DNA of 23,364 nucleotides from DATDSR01 sp036517855 (GCA_036517855.1 DATDSR010000016.1:1-23364); one strand, 5' to 3'. Positions 6,943-14,480 are shown, counted from the first letter of the stretch. A program made the numbers and translations. The notes: a model not told the origin generated them from the sequence alone.

Positions 6943-8793
6943 ATGGCTAAAATATTGGGAATCGATCTTGGCACCACTAATTCCGCAATGGCCATCGTGG
7001 AGGGTGGCGAGCCGAAGATTATTGAGAACGCCGAAGGCAATCGCACCACACCATCAGTAGTGGCATATTCGAAGACGGGCGAGAAGTTGGTCGGTCTCTT
7101 GGCCAAACGCCAAGCGGTCACCAACCCCGCTAACACTATATACGGTGTTAAGCGCCTGATGGGCCATCGCTTTGATGATGCGGAGGTGCAGAAAGATATT
7201 AAAAATGTCTCATTTAAGATTAAGAAATCTCCATCAAGTGATGGTGTGGTAACGGAGTTGTCTGGTAAGGACTACAGGCCCGAGGAAGTCTCGGCCATGA
7301 TACTTGCCAAGCTCAAAGCCGATGCTGAGGCGCGTTTGGGTGAGAAGATAACCGAGGCGGTGATTACCGTGCCAGCCTACTTCAGCGATGCCCAGCGCAA
7401 GGCCACCAAGGATGCAGGCCAAATTGCGGGTTTCGATGTTAAGCGTATCATCAATGAGCCTACTGCCGCGGCCCTTGCTTACGGTTTCAACAAACGCAAG
7501 GATGAGAAGATTGTGGTTTTCGACTTTGGCGGTGGCACCTTCGACGTGTCTGTGCTTGAAGTTGCCAACGATGTAATCGAGGTTAAGAGTACTGACGGTG
7601 ACTCACACATGGGTGGCGAGGATATCGACCAGACCATCGTCAAATGGATTGCCGATGAATATAAGAAGGAGAGTGGTATAGACGTACGCACTGATGCCCT
7701 AGCCCTCCAACGACTCAAAGAAGCAGCCGAGAAGGCTAAGCACGAACTCTCCACCACAATGGAGACAGAAATTAACATCCCGTTTATCACAAGTGATGCT
7801 TCAGGTCCTAAGCATTTACTCCTTAAATTGACCAGAGCCAAGCTTGAGGATCTCTCGCGAGATTACGTTAATCGCTCTATTGAGATTACCAAACGCGCGA
7901 TGGAGGCAAGTGGCATCAAAATGAGCGACATAGCCGAGATAGTGATGGTGGGTGGTCAAACACGCATGCCCCTCATCCAAGCCGAGGTGGAAAAACTCTT
8001 CGGCAAGAAGCCAAACCTTTCCATCAATCCTGACGAAGTGGTTGCCGCTGGCGCCGCTCTCCAAGCCGGCATTATGCAAGGTGATGTTAAAGACGTGCTC
8101 TTGCTTGATGTCACGCCCCTGTCGCTTGGCATTGAAACTTTGGGCGGGGTAGCAACCAAACTAATTGAACGTAACACCACTGTACCAACCAGTAAATCGC
8201 AGACTTTCTCAACCGCCTCCGACAGTCAAACTTCAGTCGAGATACATGTAGTTCAGGGTGAACGTGAGATGGCGGCTGACAACAAAACTCTGGCCCGCTT
8301 TACTTTGGAGGGCATCCCACCAGCGCCGCGCGGTATGCCTCAAGTTGAAGTGAGTTTCGACATTGATGCTAACGGCATTGTAAATGTGAAGGCTAAAGAC
8401 AAGACCTCTGGTAAGGAGCAATCTATCAAAATAGAGGGCTCGAGTGGTTTATCAAAGGATGAGATAGAACGGATGAAAAAAGATGCCGAAGCTCACGCCG
8501 ATGAAGACAAAAAGAAAAAGGAAGAAGTGGACGCTCGCAATATGGCCGACGCCCTCATTGCCACAGCCGAGAGAGCGCTCAAGGATGCAGAAGGCAAAAT
8601 CCCAGCCGAGCTTAAGACAAGCGTAGAAGAGAAAATCACTGACTTGCGTAAAGTTAAGGACGCTGGCTCAAAAGAAGAATTAAAAAAAGCATCGGAAGAA
8701 TTGGGGACCGAGATGCAAAAGATTGGCCCGGCAATGGGCGGTACTCCGGGCGCAGCTCCCGAAAAACCCACTGAAGAACCCCCTAAGTCCTAA
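6943..8793 (+). CDS. dnaK: Hsp70 chaperone DnaK
   Basis: The product has 616 residues, full length for a bacterial Hsp70. The nucleotide-binding domain (1-370) has GIDLGTTNSAMAI, INEPTAAALAYGF, VFDFGGGTFDVSVLE and VMVGGQTRMP. The DVLLLDVTPLSLGIETLGG segment opens the substrate-binding domain, followed by VVQGEREMA. A helical lid and a Pro/Glu-rich tail finish it. The last residues are Pro-Lys-Ser, encoded within a heptamer repeat. The ATG at 6943 has no Shine-Dalgarno sequence; the spacer before it is the AT-rich repeat array. The operon position between grpE and dnaJ supports the standard DnaK-DnaJ-GrpE cycle. Confidence 0.98.
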   Translation: MAKILGIDLGTTNSAMAIVEGGEPKIIENAEGNRTTPSVVAYSKTGEKLVGLLAKRQAVTNPANTIYGVKRLMGHRFDDAEVQKDIKNVSFKIKKSPSSDGVVTELSGKDYRPEEVSAMILAKLKADAEARLGEKITEAVITVPAYFSDAQRKATKDAGQIAGFDVKRIINEPTAAALAYGFNKRKDEKIVVFDFGGGTFDVSVLEVANDVIEVKSTDGDSHMGGEDIDQTIVKWIADEYKKESGIDVRTDALALQRLKEAAEKAKHELSTTMETEINIPFITSDASGPKHLLLKLTRAKLEDLSRDYVNRSIEITKRAMEASGIKMSDIAEIVMVGGQTRMPLIQAEVEKLFGKKPNLSINPDEVVAAGAALQAGIMQGDVKDVLLLDVTPLSLGIETLGGVATKLIERNTTVPTSKSQTFSTASDSQTSVEIHVVQGEREMAADNKTLARFTLEGIPPAPRGMPQVEVSFDIDANGIVNVKAKDKTSGKEQSIKIEGSSGLSKDEIERMKKDAEAHADEDKKKKEEVDARNMADALIATAERALKDAEGKIPAELKTSVEEKITDLRKVKDAGSKEELKKASEELGTEMQKIGPAMGGTPGAAPEKPTEEPPKS

Positions 8794-8817
8794 GTTCTAT
8801 GTTCTAAATTCTATACT
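8783..8817 (+). repeat. Degenerate 7-bp tandem repeat between dnaK and dnaJ
   Basis: Five consecutive heptamers: CTAAGTC, CTAAGTT, CTATGTT, CTAAATT and CTATACT. The dnaK stop codon (8791-8793) lies in the second unit and the array ends directly at the TTG start of dnaJ. The unit sequence differs from the AACATTT array on the other side of dnaK, but the period and placement are the same. Confidence 0.75.
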
Positions 8818-9669
8818 TTGGCTAAAGACTATTATAAGACCTTGGGAGTAAGTAAAAGCGCCTCTAAAGAAGAGCTCAAGAAGGCCTTCCACAAACTGGC
8901 GCATCAACACCACCCCGATCGTGGTGGTAAGGAGGATAAGTTTAAGGAGATTAACGAGGCCTATCAAGTACTCTCGGACGATACTAAGAGAGCCCAGTAC
9001 GACAGATTTGGCCCCACGCCGCCTCCTGGCGGAGGCTTTGCGGGGCAAGCATGGGACTTCTCTAATATGGGAGGGATGGGCGGCTTTAGTCAAGGACAAG
9101 GCGGAGTTGAATTTGATTTGGGTGATATTTTCTCTGATTTCTTTGGGGGCGGCCGTGGTAGACGAAGGGCAAGCCGCCGGGGTGAGGATATCACAGTGGA
9201 TATTGAGATACCCCTCACAGACGCGCTACTGGGCGCTGGAAAGGTTGTTCGCATAAATAAGCATATTGCCTGTGCAACCTGCAAAACAAGCGGAGCCGAG
9301 CCTGGTAGCGAACTTGAAAAGTGCGTCGCTTGCGATGGCAAGGGCAGTGTACGCGAAGCTCGCCGGACAATCTTTGGCGCTGTTAACGTGGAGTCAGTTT
9401 GTCGCGAGTGCGATGGCGAAGGCAAAAGACCCAAAGTCAAGTGTCACATATGCAAAGGTGCCGGCATAATTCGAGGTCTTGACGAGATTGAGGCCAATAT
9501 ACCAGCAGGAGTTGCTACTGGCGAAGTGATGAAGGTTGCGGGTAGAGGCGAGGCCATTCGTGGCGGCCCGTCTGGCGATCTCTATGTCAGACTTCATGTC
9601 AAAACGCCTACAAAGTTTTCAAAGAAAGCTCGTGAAGCATTAGAGGAATTGCGTAAGGAGGGGATATAG
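8818..9669 (+). CDS. dnaJ: DnaJ co-chaperone lacking one C-terminal substrate-binding domain
   Basis: The product has 283 residues against about 375 normally. It starts with TTG at 8818, giving MAKDYYKTLGVSK as expected for the J domain; the HPD motif is at residues 32-34. A Gly/Phe-rich region follows (FGPTPPPGGGFAG, FSQGQGG). The zinc region at about 151-217 has four repeats: CATCKTSG, CVACDGKG, CRECDGEG and CHICKGAG. After IPAGVATGEVMKVAGRGEA and GDLYVRLHVKTP the chain runs straight into KFSKKAREALEEL, which resembles the very end of normal DnaJ. So roughly 90 residues of the second beta domain are absent without a frame break. Dimerisation and substrate handling may differ. Confidence 0.93.
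   Translation: MAKDYYKTLGVSKSASKEELKKAFHKLAHQHHPDRGGKEDKFKEINEAYQVLSDDTKRAQYDRFGPTPPPGGGFAGQAWDFSNMGGMGGFSQGQGGVEFDLGDIFSDFFGGGRGRRRASRRGEDITVDIEIPLTDALLGAGKVVRINKHIACATCKTSGAEPGSELEKCVACDGKGSVREARRTIFGAVNVESVCRECDGEGKRPKVKCHICKGAGIIRGLDEIEANIPAGVATGEVMKVAGRGEAIRGGPSGDLYVRLHVKTPTKFSKKAREALEELRKEGI
9655..9661 (+). promoter_or_regulatory. Strong Shine-Dalgarno site for the PlsC-like gene
   Basis: AAGGAGG at 9655-9661 lies 10 bases before the ATG at 9672, inside the last codons of dnaJ. It stands out because most starts in this window have no such site, and it supports the chosen start. Confidence 0.6.
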
Positions 9670-9671
9670 GG

Positions 9672-10352
9672 ATGAAAAGGCTTACCTTCTTCATTCAGGC
9701 CCTTGTCTCAATCCCGTTTCGCTTAATTCTTTTCTTTTTCGTTGGTTTGCGCGCTCGCGGTTTAGCTAATCTCCAAAATGTAGATACAAGTAGTGGGCTA
9801 ATTTTCGCTAGCAACCACAACAACCAGCTCGATAGCATTATCTTACCCTGCGCTCTGCCTCTCCTGTCGCGCCTTGGTCCCGTGTACTTTGTGGCCCTAG
9901 AGAGTAAGGAGTACACCCGTTTCCCTATCGGGAGATATTTTTACGGTGGGTGGTTGTTTAAGATCTTGGGTGCCTACTCGTTCAAGAAAGGTTTGCACAA
10001 TTATGCTGACAGTCTTGCCACTCACATCACACTTCTTAAATCTGGTCGGACTGTCTCAATCTACCCTCAAGGTAAAATTGTCTATGGCGACGAAATTATA
10101 GAGGCCCACGGTGGTGTGGCTTATCTTGCCCAAGCTTCTGGTGCCCCGATTATCCCTATCTGTATCGAGGGCGATAAAGATTTACATTGGTGGCAGTTCT
10201 TCCTACTACAGCGTAAAGTCAAAGTTACTTTCGGCAAGTCTATTTATTTTGCAGACATAGAAGAGCCCGGTTTACCAGAAGACAAGCGTTATCACGCCGC
10301 CGCCCAGAAGGTGATGCTTGAGATAGGTAAGTTAATTGGCAATGGGCGTTAA
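9672..10352 (+). CDS. PlsC-like 1-acyl-glycerol-3-phosphate acyltransferase family protein
   Basis: The product has 226 residues. An N-terminal hydrophobic helix (residues 5-26) should hold it at the inner face of the membrane. Acyltransferase motif I is present as NHNNQLD (His49, Asp54). Motif III, usually FPEG, reads YPQG at residues 131-134, so the normal Glu is Gln. A motif IV-like stretch is APIIPICIEG near 165-175. The family transfers an acyl chain to lysophosphatidic acid or a related lysophospholipid; the exact substrate cannot be told, and the Glu-to-Gln change leaves activity less certain. It follows dnaJ by two bases and overlaps the next gene by 11 bases. Confidence 0.82.
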   Translation: MKRLTFFIQALVSIPFRLILFFFVGLRARGLANLQNVDTSSGLIFASNHNNQLDSIILPCALPLLSRLGPVYFVALESKEYTRFPIGRYFYGGWLFKILGAYSFKKGLHNYADSLATHITLLKSGRTVSIYPQGKIVYGDEIIEAHGGVAYLAQASGAPIIPICIEGDKDLHWWQFFLLQRKVKVTFGKSIYFADIEEPGLPEDKRYHAAAQKVMLEIGKLIGNGR

Positions 10353-10968
10353 GAAGTTACTTACTCGACAGGAGTGTGCAGTTTTGAGCAAGCTTTCAAC
10401 GCCTACGAAGATCCAAGACTATGTTGATTCACTTAAGATTAATTTTGAGCCGATGGGGGATACTGCGCGTTCGCCACGTTTTGTGATGCGCGAGAGGGTG
10501 GCGCATTGTCTTGAGGGGGTGTTGGTGGCGGCGCTTGCTTTGTGGTATCACGGCGAGCCACCCCTTTTGCTTGACCTTGTAAGTAGCGAGCCAGACGTAG
10601 ACCATGTAGTCGCCCTCTTCAAACGTCACGGGCATTGGGGGGCCATAAGCAAGACCAATCATGCAGTACTCCGTTATCGAGAACCGGTTTACGAATCTAT
10701 CCACGAGCTCACCATGTCCTACTTTCACGAATATTTTTTAGACAATGGCAAAAAGACTTTGCGCAGTTATGCCGGACCACTCAATTTGGCGAAAATTAAG
10801 GACACCTCTTGGATTACCACAGATGAGAATTTGTGGCACATCGTCGACTGGATCAACGCCCAAACTCATTACGACATTCTAACCCGGGCGATGATTAGAG
10901 GTTTGCGTCCTGCCGATAAGGTAGAGCGACAGGCCGGCAAGATAACCGAGTGGAAGCGTAAAACTTGA
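10342..10968 (+). CDS. Transglutaminase-like conserved protein
   Basis: I choose ATG at 10342; an in-frame TTG at 10336 is possible. The product has 208 residues. The central part reads VAHCLEGVLVAALALWYHG, then PPLLLDLVSSEPDVDHVVALF, HGHWGAISKTNHAVLRYREPVY and LTMSYFHEYF. This pattern of a Cys at the head of a helix (Cys56) and a His after a beta strand (His87) fits the transglutaminase/cysteine-peptidase fold; a family with this CxEG...DHVxALF layout occurs widely in bacteria with unknown role. A third catalytic residue is not obvious (Asn in SKTNHAV is a candidate). The start lies inside the acyltransferase gene, so the two are co-transcribed. No signal peptide, so cytoplasmic. Confidence 0.65.
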   Translation: MGVKKLLTRQECAVLSKLSTPTKIQDYVDSLKINFEPMGDTARSPRFVMRERVAHCLEGVLVAALALWYHGEPPLLLDLVSSEPDVDHVVALFKRHGHWGAISKTNHAVLRYREPVYESIHELTMSYFHEYFLDNGKKTLRSYAGPLNLAKIKDTSWITTDENLWHIVDWINAQTHYDILTRAMIRGLRPADKVERQAGKITEWKRKT

Positions 10969-10973
10969 GGGGA

Positions 10974-10982
10974 TGATAGAAT
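10974..10982 (+). promoter_or_regulatory. Extended -10 promoter of the VanY-like gene
   Basis: TGATAGAAT at 10974-10982 is an extended -10 element with no good -35 box. The predicted start falls at 10989, the A of the ATG, implying a leaderless mRNA. Confidence 0.45.
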
Positions 10983-10988
10983 GACCAC

Positions 10989-11906
10989 ATGAAGAAATTT
11001 TACCCCCATATCTTGTTGGTTTTGATTTTAGCCACAGCCGCTGGGGTCTATTGGCAATCGCTAATCCAAGATGAAAAACGTACGGCTCTCGATGCGAAAC
11101 TCGACGCCCAGGTTGATTTGCTCGCCAGCACCACAGCATCGCTCGCCCGCTCAATCGACCTCATTAGCCAAGAGCTCAAAGAGGCGCGTACCGAGAGCTC
11201 AGCCGCGGCCTCCTCGCTTGCCGCACGCTTAGCCACCGAGCAGGCGAACGTGGCCTCCTTTCAAAAAGAGATACAGGTTATAGGCAATACGGTGGGCACG
11301 CTCGACAAACTCTCTAAGATCGACACCGAACTCTTGGGTAAATATTCCAAAGTCTACTTCTTGAACGAGCACTACGTGCCCTTCCAGCTCACATCAATAG
11401 ATAAGAAGTATCTTTACCGCGAGGAGAGTGGGGCAACCTTACTCACGCCCGTGTTGCAAAATCTAAGGCGCATGATTGACGACGCCACAGCAGCGGGTGT
11501 AACCATATATGTCTCTTCGGCTTACCGCTCGTTCGTAGAGCAGGCCAACCTCAAGGGGGAGTATAGCGTGCTCTATGGCGCTGGCACGGCCAATCAGTTC
11601 TCGGCCGATCAAGGCTACTCCGAGCATCAACTTGGCACCACGATTGATTTTATCACCACCGGGCTAGGTGGTGGACTTACTGGTTTTGATAAGACAGTTG
11701 CTTACCAATGGCTCCTCGCCAATGCCTACAAGTATGGCTTCATCCTCTCCTACCCACAAGGCAACGCCTACTACGTCTTCGAGCCTTGGCACTGGCGCTT
11801 CGTGGGCAAGGCTCTTGCCCTTCGTCTTCATAATGACAACAAGAACTTCTACGACGTCGACCAACGTTTCATCGACGCCTATTTGGTCAACATATTTGAT
11901 AATTAG
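10989..11906 (+). CDS. Membrane-anchored D-alanyl-D-alanine carboxypeptidase (VanY-like, M15B)
   Basis: The product has 305 residues. Residues 7-24 form a signal-anchor helix, about 28-100 an Ala/Ser/Glu-rich coiled coil that would hold the enzyme off the membrane, and 125-300 the peptidase domain. The substrate-side SSAYRSF is followed by the zinc motif SEHQLGTTID (His213, Asp220) and EPWHWRF (Glu265, His268), so all ligands and the catalytic Glu are present. The enzyme trims the terminal D-Ala of peptidoglycan stem peptides. There is no vancomycin-resistance cluster around it, so ordinary wall remodelling is the likely role. It ends next to a GC-rich stretch with no clear gene. Confidence 0.9.
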   Translation: MKKFYPHILLVLILATAAGVYWQSLIQDEKRTALDAKLDAQVDLLASTTASLARSIDLISQELKEARTESSAAASSLAARLATEQANVASFQKEIQVIGNTVGTLDKLSKIDTELLGKYSKVYFLNEHYVPFQLTSIDKKYLYREESGATLLTPVLQNLRRMIDDATAAGVTIYVSSAYRSFVEQANLKGEYSVLYGAGTANQFSADQGYSEHQLGTTIDFITTGLGGGLTGFDKTVAYQWLLANAYKYGFILSYPQGNAYYVFEPWHWRFVGKALALRLHNDNKNFYDVDQRFIDAYLVNIFDN

Positions 11907-12066
11907 CGTTCAGAGACGAGGTAGTCGACAAGATGGTCGAGGAGATCATCGACGGTCTCGAGCGACAGTTTCGTCTTGTCCGTGGGACCATCGCTCGTTG
12001 GCCGGCTCACATGCGCCAGCTCGCGGGTTTCGTCAACGATTGATTGCCGATCAACTCCGATATCCA

Positions 12067-12100
12067 GCGCTCCGCCGGCCCACCATAGCCCGCGGAGCGC
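12067..12100. other. GC-rich hairpin
   Basis: GCGCTCCGC at 12067-12075 is exactly complementary to GCGGAGCGC at 12092-12100, with a 16-base loop that can itself form a short GGC/GCC stem. The bases after it are only loosely T-rich (AGCCTTTGTTGAGTTTG), so it is at best a weak terminator for transcripts arriving from the VanY-like gene. Confidence 0.5.
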
Positions 12101-12116
12101 ATCCAATTAGCCTTTG

Positions 12117-12145
12117 TTGAGTTTGTTTAGTGTACATAGTAGGAT
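12117..12145 (+). promoter_or_regulatory. Promoter of the ADP-ribosyltransferase-like gene
   Basis: TTGAGT at 12117-12122, a 17-base spacer and TAGGAT at 12140-12145. The predicted start of transcription is 12152, the G of the GTG start codon. Confidence 0.45.
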
Positions 12146-12151
12146 TGTTCT

Positions 12152-13369
12152 GTGTTTGAAGGAGCGCCACAAGAAATGGAGATGGAGAGTGAGGTGATGA
12201 ACAGGGAGCAAACTCCAGGGCAGGAGCTTGCGAAACTTTTCAAAGAGGCCGGAGTCAAAACAAGGGTTGTGACAATTGGTGGCGGGGGTGAGTTTGAGGA
12301 GGCAGTTATTCTTGAGAAGACAGAGATACCAGAATCAAGGATGATCCGTCTCTACAGAGGCGTTAGTCACCTCGACGCATCACTTCTCGAGCAAGTCCCG
12401 TATGCATTGAGGGGCGAGACTGATGAAAAGACAAAGAAGCCCGAAGTACTGGAGGCCGTCAGGCCTGAGGTGGAAGCATTGGCGAACAACCCAACTTACG
12501 CAAACTTAATAGCATATGTTGATAAAGTCAGACCGTATTTAAGTGAATGGGCGCAAAGTAAGCTCGACGAAGACCTTGAGAGATTTGAAGACGATGTTTT
12601 ATCAGGCGAAAGCACAAGGAGGACGCTAGTTTACAAACAACTTGGACACAATGGCGGCTATGCTGATCGCGACCTTACCCCCTACATCTCTGCGTCCACT
12701 GACTTAAGCGAGGCTGTTGGATATGGACAAAAGGGTGTTTTAATTATCGACATGCCAATTGGTGAAATTGAGGATCATTTCGAAAACGAGGTCCATATCA
12801 AGGGAGTGCTAGACAGAAAGTATATTACTGCGGTACTGCCTCGAAAGCTCGGCATCAGCCGAAGTAACGAAGAAGCCACAAAAGAGGCGCGAAGAGTGGT
12901 TGGCAAGGTCGACGAGAATAGCAACGCATATCTACACGACAGCGAAGCTCTTGTTCACTTGCGGGATGGCAAGAGGGCGTTGCTTGAGGAGGTCGACAAG
13001 GTCCAGTGGCGCAGTGATGTTGAGTTGTTGCGAGAGCGACGGGTCGCCAAGCTTGTCACCACCTTCCCCGAGGCGAAGGTTGACATTGTTGTGGCGAGGC
13101 AAGAGGCAGGGCAACAAGGCGTGGACGTATATACCATAGTTAAACAAAACATTTTCGATATGTATGCGAAGCGAGCTACTGCGATAGGGCGCAATGGTAT
13201 CAATCTAGAGAATCAGGTTTATAAGGAGAGCGAATACGGCCAGGATTTAAAATTCGATAGAAACAAAGTTTCGGACAAAACGTTAATCAAACTCAAGGAA
13301 CGGATTGAGAGACTTGAAACTCTTGAGCGCGAAAGGCAAGCAAGGCGAAAAGAGTGGGATCAGCCATAG
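12152..13369 (+). CDS. Putative mono-ADP-ribosyltransferase
   Basis: The product has 405 residues from GTG at 12152; ATG at 12176, 11 bases after GGAG, is an alternative. Three motifs appear in the order used by R-S-E ADP-ribosyltransferases: IRLYRGV with Arg69, PYISASTDLSEAVGYG (residues 177-192; compare the family's F-x-STS-x-D-x-x-x-A), and FENEVHIKG with Glu211-x-Glu213. In arginine-specific members the E-x-E pair sits before a beta strand of this type. Between them is a helical insert (95-160), and the last 170 residues are charged and helical. There is no signal peptide or transmembrane segment, so it acts in the cytosol or is exported by an unknown route. No immunity partner is recognisable next to it. 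The fold is inferred from motifs alone; a role as effector, toxin or self-regulator is open. Confidence 0.55.
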   Translation: MFEGAPQEMEMESEVMNREQTPGQELAKLFKEAGVKTRVVTIGGGGEFEEAVILEKTEIPESRMIRLYRGVSHLDASLLEQVPYALRGETDEKTKKPEVLEAVRPEVEALANNPTYANLIAYVDKVRPYLSEWAQSKLDEDLERFEDDVLSGESTRRTLVYKQLGHNGGYADRDLTPYISASTDLSEAVGYGQKGVLIIDMPIGEIEDHFENEVHIKGVLDRKYITAVLPRKLGISRSNEEATKEARRVVGKVDENSNAYLHDSEALVHLRDGKRALLEEVDKVQWRSDVELLRERRVAKLVTTFPEAKVDIVVARQEAGQQGVDVYTIVKQNIFDMYAKRATAIGRNGINLENQVYKESEYGQDLKFDRNKVSDKTLIKLKERIERLETLERERQARRKEWDQP

Positions 13370-13427
13370 CGAATAATTAGCCCCTCGCCGTAAACATTAT
13401 TTGCGACAGAAAATGAGATAGGACGAG

Positions 13428-13436
13428 TGGTATAAT
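13428..13436 (+). promoter_or_regulatory. Consensus extended -10 promoter upstream of the ATPase gene
   Basis: TGGTATAAT at 13428-13436 is a perfect extended -10 element. No -35 box at the right distance. Transcription would start near 13443, giving a leader of about 110 bases before the ATG at 13554. Confidence 0.55.
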
Positions 13437-13453
13437 AACAACGCTGCGCCCTG

Positions 13454-13498
13454 GGTCGCGTATCAATGAACGGTACGCGACACGATTCCGCAGAATCG
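13454..13498 (+). ncRNA. Two adjacent hairpins in the leader (candidate structured leader or small RNA)
   Basis: GTCGCGTATC at 13455-13464 pairs with GGTACGCGAC at 13472-13481 over ten base pairs (one G-U) around a 7-base AATGAAC loop. It is followed at once by CGATTC (13483-13488) pairing with GAATCG (13493-13498) around a CGCA tetraloop. Both lie just downstream of the predicted start at 13443. I recognise no known riboswitch; it may be a leader element of the ATPase gene or a small RNA. Confidence 0.35.
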
Positions 13499-13553
13499 AT
13501 TGCGCGGTATGCTAATTAGTAAATTCGAGACCTGGTAATTTCGACTAAATCAC

Positions 13554-14066
13554 ATGAAGAAGTATGTACTCACGGGTGGGCCGGGGATTGGTAAGACAAC
13601 TTTGATTGAATTGTTGATGCAGAAGGGCTACTCGATTGTGCCCGAGGCGGCCCGGATGATAATTGAAGAGGAGAAGTTGAAGGGCAGTGACGCCTTGCCC
13701 AATAGGGATATTGCTAAGTTTCAGGAGCTTGTGGCGGTGAGGCAGTTAGAGTTGGAGGCGGCGGCCAAGGGCGAAGTAGTCTTTTGCGACCGGAGCATAA
13801 TAGACGGTTACGGTTATTGCAAACTGGCTAACGTGCCACCTCCAAAGCAGTTAGAAGATTTGGACAAAGGCAGATATTACAAAATATTTCTGCTCGCTCC
13901 GCTAAATTATTACGAAACCGACAATTCAAGATTCGAACACTCCGCACATGCGATGGCGATACATAAGGCGATAATTGAAGCGTACAAAGAGGTTGGCTAC
14001 GAACTAATCGATGTGCCAGTGCTAGCACCAAACGAGCGGGTGGAGTTCATCCTCAAGAATTTATAG
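13554..14066 (+). CDS. AAA_28/NadR-like P-loop ATPase
   Basis: The product has 170 residues. The Walker A loop is GGPGIGKTT at residues 8-16, close to the N-terminus. The segment VVFCDRSIIDGYGY near 75-88 is the Walker B-like strand with a following Arg, as in NadR-type and thymidylate-kinase-like ATPases. IVPEAARMIIEEEK and VAVRQLELEAAA are typical of the AAA_28 family. The substrate is unknown; members are usually small nucleotide or metabolite kinases. It follows a structured 110-base leader and is separated by two bases from the zinc peptidase gene, so the two form a pair. Confidence 0.8.
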   Translation: MKKYVLTGGPGIGKTTLIELLMQKGYSIVPEAARMIIEEEKLKGSDALPNRDIAKFQELVAVRQLELEAAAKGEVVFCDRSIIDGYGYCKLANVPPPKQLEDLDKGRYYKIFLLAPLNYYETDNSRFEHSAHAMAIHKAIIEAYKEVGYELIDVPVLAPNERVEFILKNL

Positions 14067-14068
14067 AA

Positions 14069-14455
14069 GTGTTCAGGATTTTGTATCGCATACGGCGGAG
14101 GAGAGTGGGCGCCTTGGGTGGGCCGCGACGGGATTATTTGCGGGACAAGGAGGGTGCTCGGGATTTGGTGATGGAGCGGCTGGCGCACTTCAATCAGCAC
14201 TACAATTTAAAGTGGGGGAGAGTAGCTATACGCAATCAACGTTCGCGCTGGGGTAGTTGCTCGAAACAAGGTAACCTAAATTTTAATTATCGCATCGCTC
14301 ACTTGCCACCCCATCTGCAAGATTATCTCGTAGTGCATGAGATGTGCCACTTGCGAGAGCATAACCACTCACGAGCCTTTTGGTCACTAGTGGCCGAGAC
14401 CATCCCAAGCTACGCCACCTGTCGCCGTGAGTTAAGAAAGGCTGTGAGGAGTTGA
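14069..14455 (+). CDS. YgjP-like (DUF45) metal-dependent peptidase
   Basis: The product has 128 residues from a GTG start at 14069, two bases after the ATPase stop. The YgjP signature is clear: RNQRSRWGSCSKQGNLNFNYR, then VVHEMCHLREHNHSRAFW, with the zinc motif HExxH at residues 90-94 and the third ligand probably His100. The family (COG1451) is related to SprT/WLM peptidases; its natural substrate is unknown. The protein is shorter than typical members (about 160-240 residues) because the N-terminal part is reduced to a basic segment. Its TGA stop at 14453-14455 lies inside the -35 box of the next gene. Confidence 0.85.
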   Translation: MFRILYRIRRRRVGALGGPRRDYLRDKEGARDLVMERLAHFNQHYNLKWGRVAIRNQRSRWGSCSKQGNLNFNYRIAHLPPHLQDYLVVHEMCHLREHNHSRAFWSLVAETIPSYATCRRELRKAVRS

Positions 14456-14480
14456 CACTATTTGCATCATCCCCCATACT
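14452..14480 (+). promoter_or_regulatory. Promoter of the large secreted protein gene
   Basis: A perfect TTGACA at 14452-14457, a 17-base spacer and CATACT at 14475-14480 (4 of 6). Predicted transcription start at 14487, one base before the ATG at 14488. The TTG at 14452 could be taken as a start codon of the long frame, but it is better read as the -35 box. Confidence 0.6.

Larger units (their letters stand above)
11907..12151. other. GC-rich stretch with no convincing gene
   Basis: About 245 bases between the VanY-like gene and the ADP-ribosyltransferase-like gene. It is richer in G and C than its flanks up to about 12100. A minus-strand frame of 67 codons (TTG at 12106 to TAA at 11903) and a plus-strand frame of 36 codons (ATG at 11933 to TGA at 12043) are exact codon-by-codon complements; each gives protein-like sequence and I recognise neither. 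The hairpin at 12067-12100 and the promoter at 12117-12145 are listed separately. A decayed or horizontally acquired fragment is possible. Confidence 0.4.

Noticed and set aside
10989..11906. Vancomycin-resistance gene cluster
   Set aside because: Only a VanY-type peptidase is present, with no VanH, VanA or VanX-like genes.
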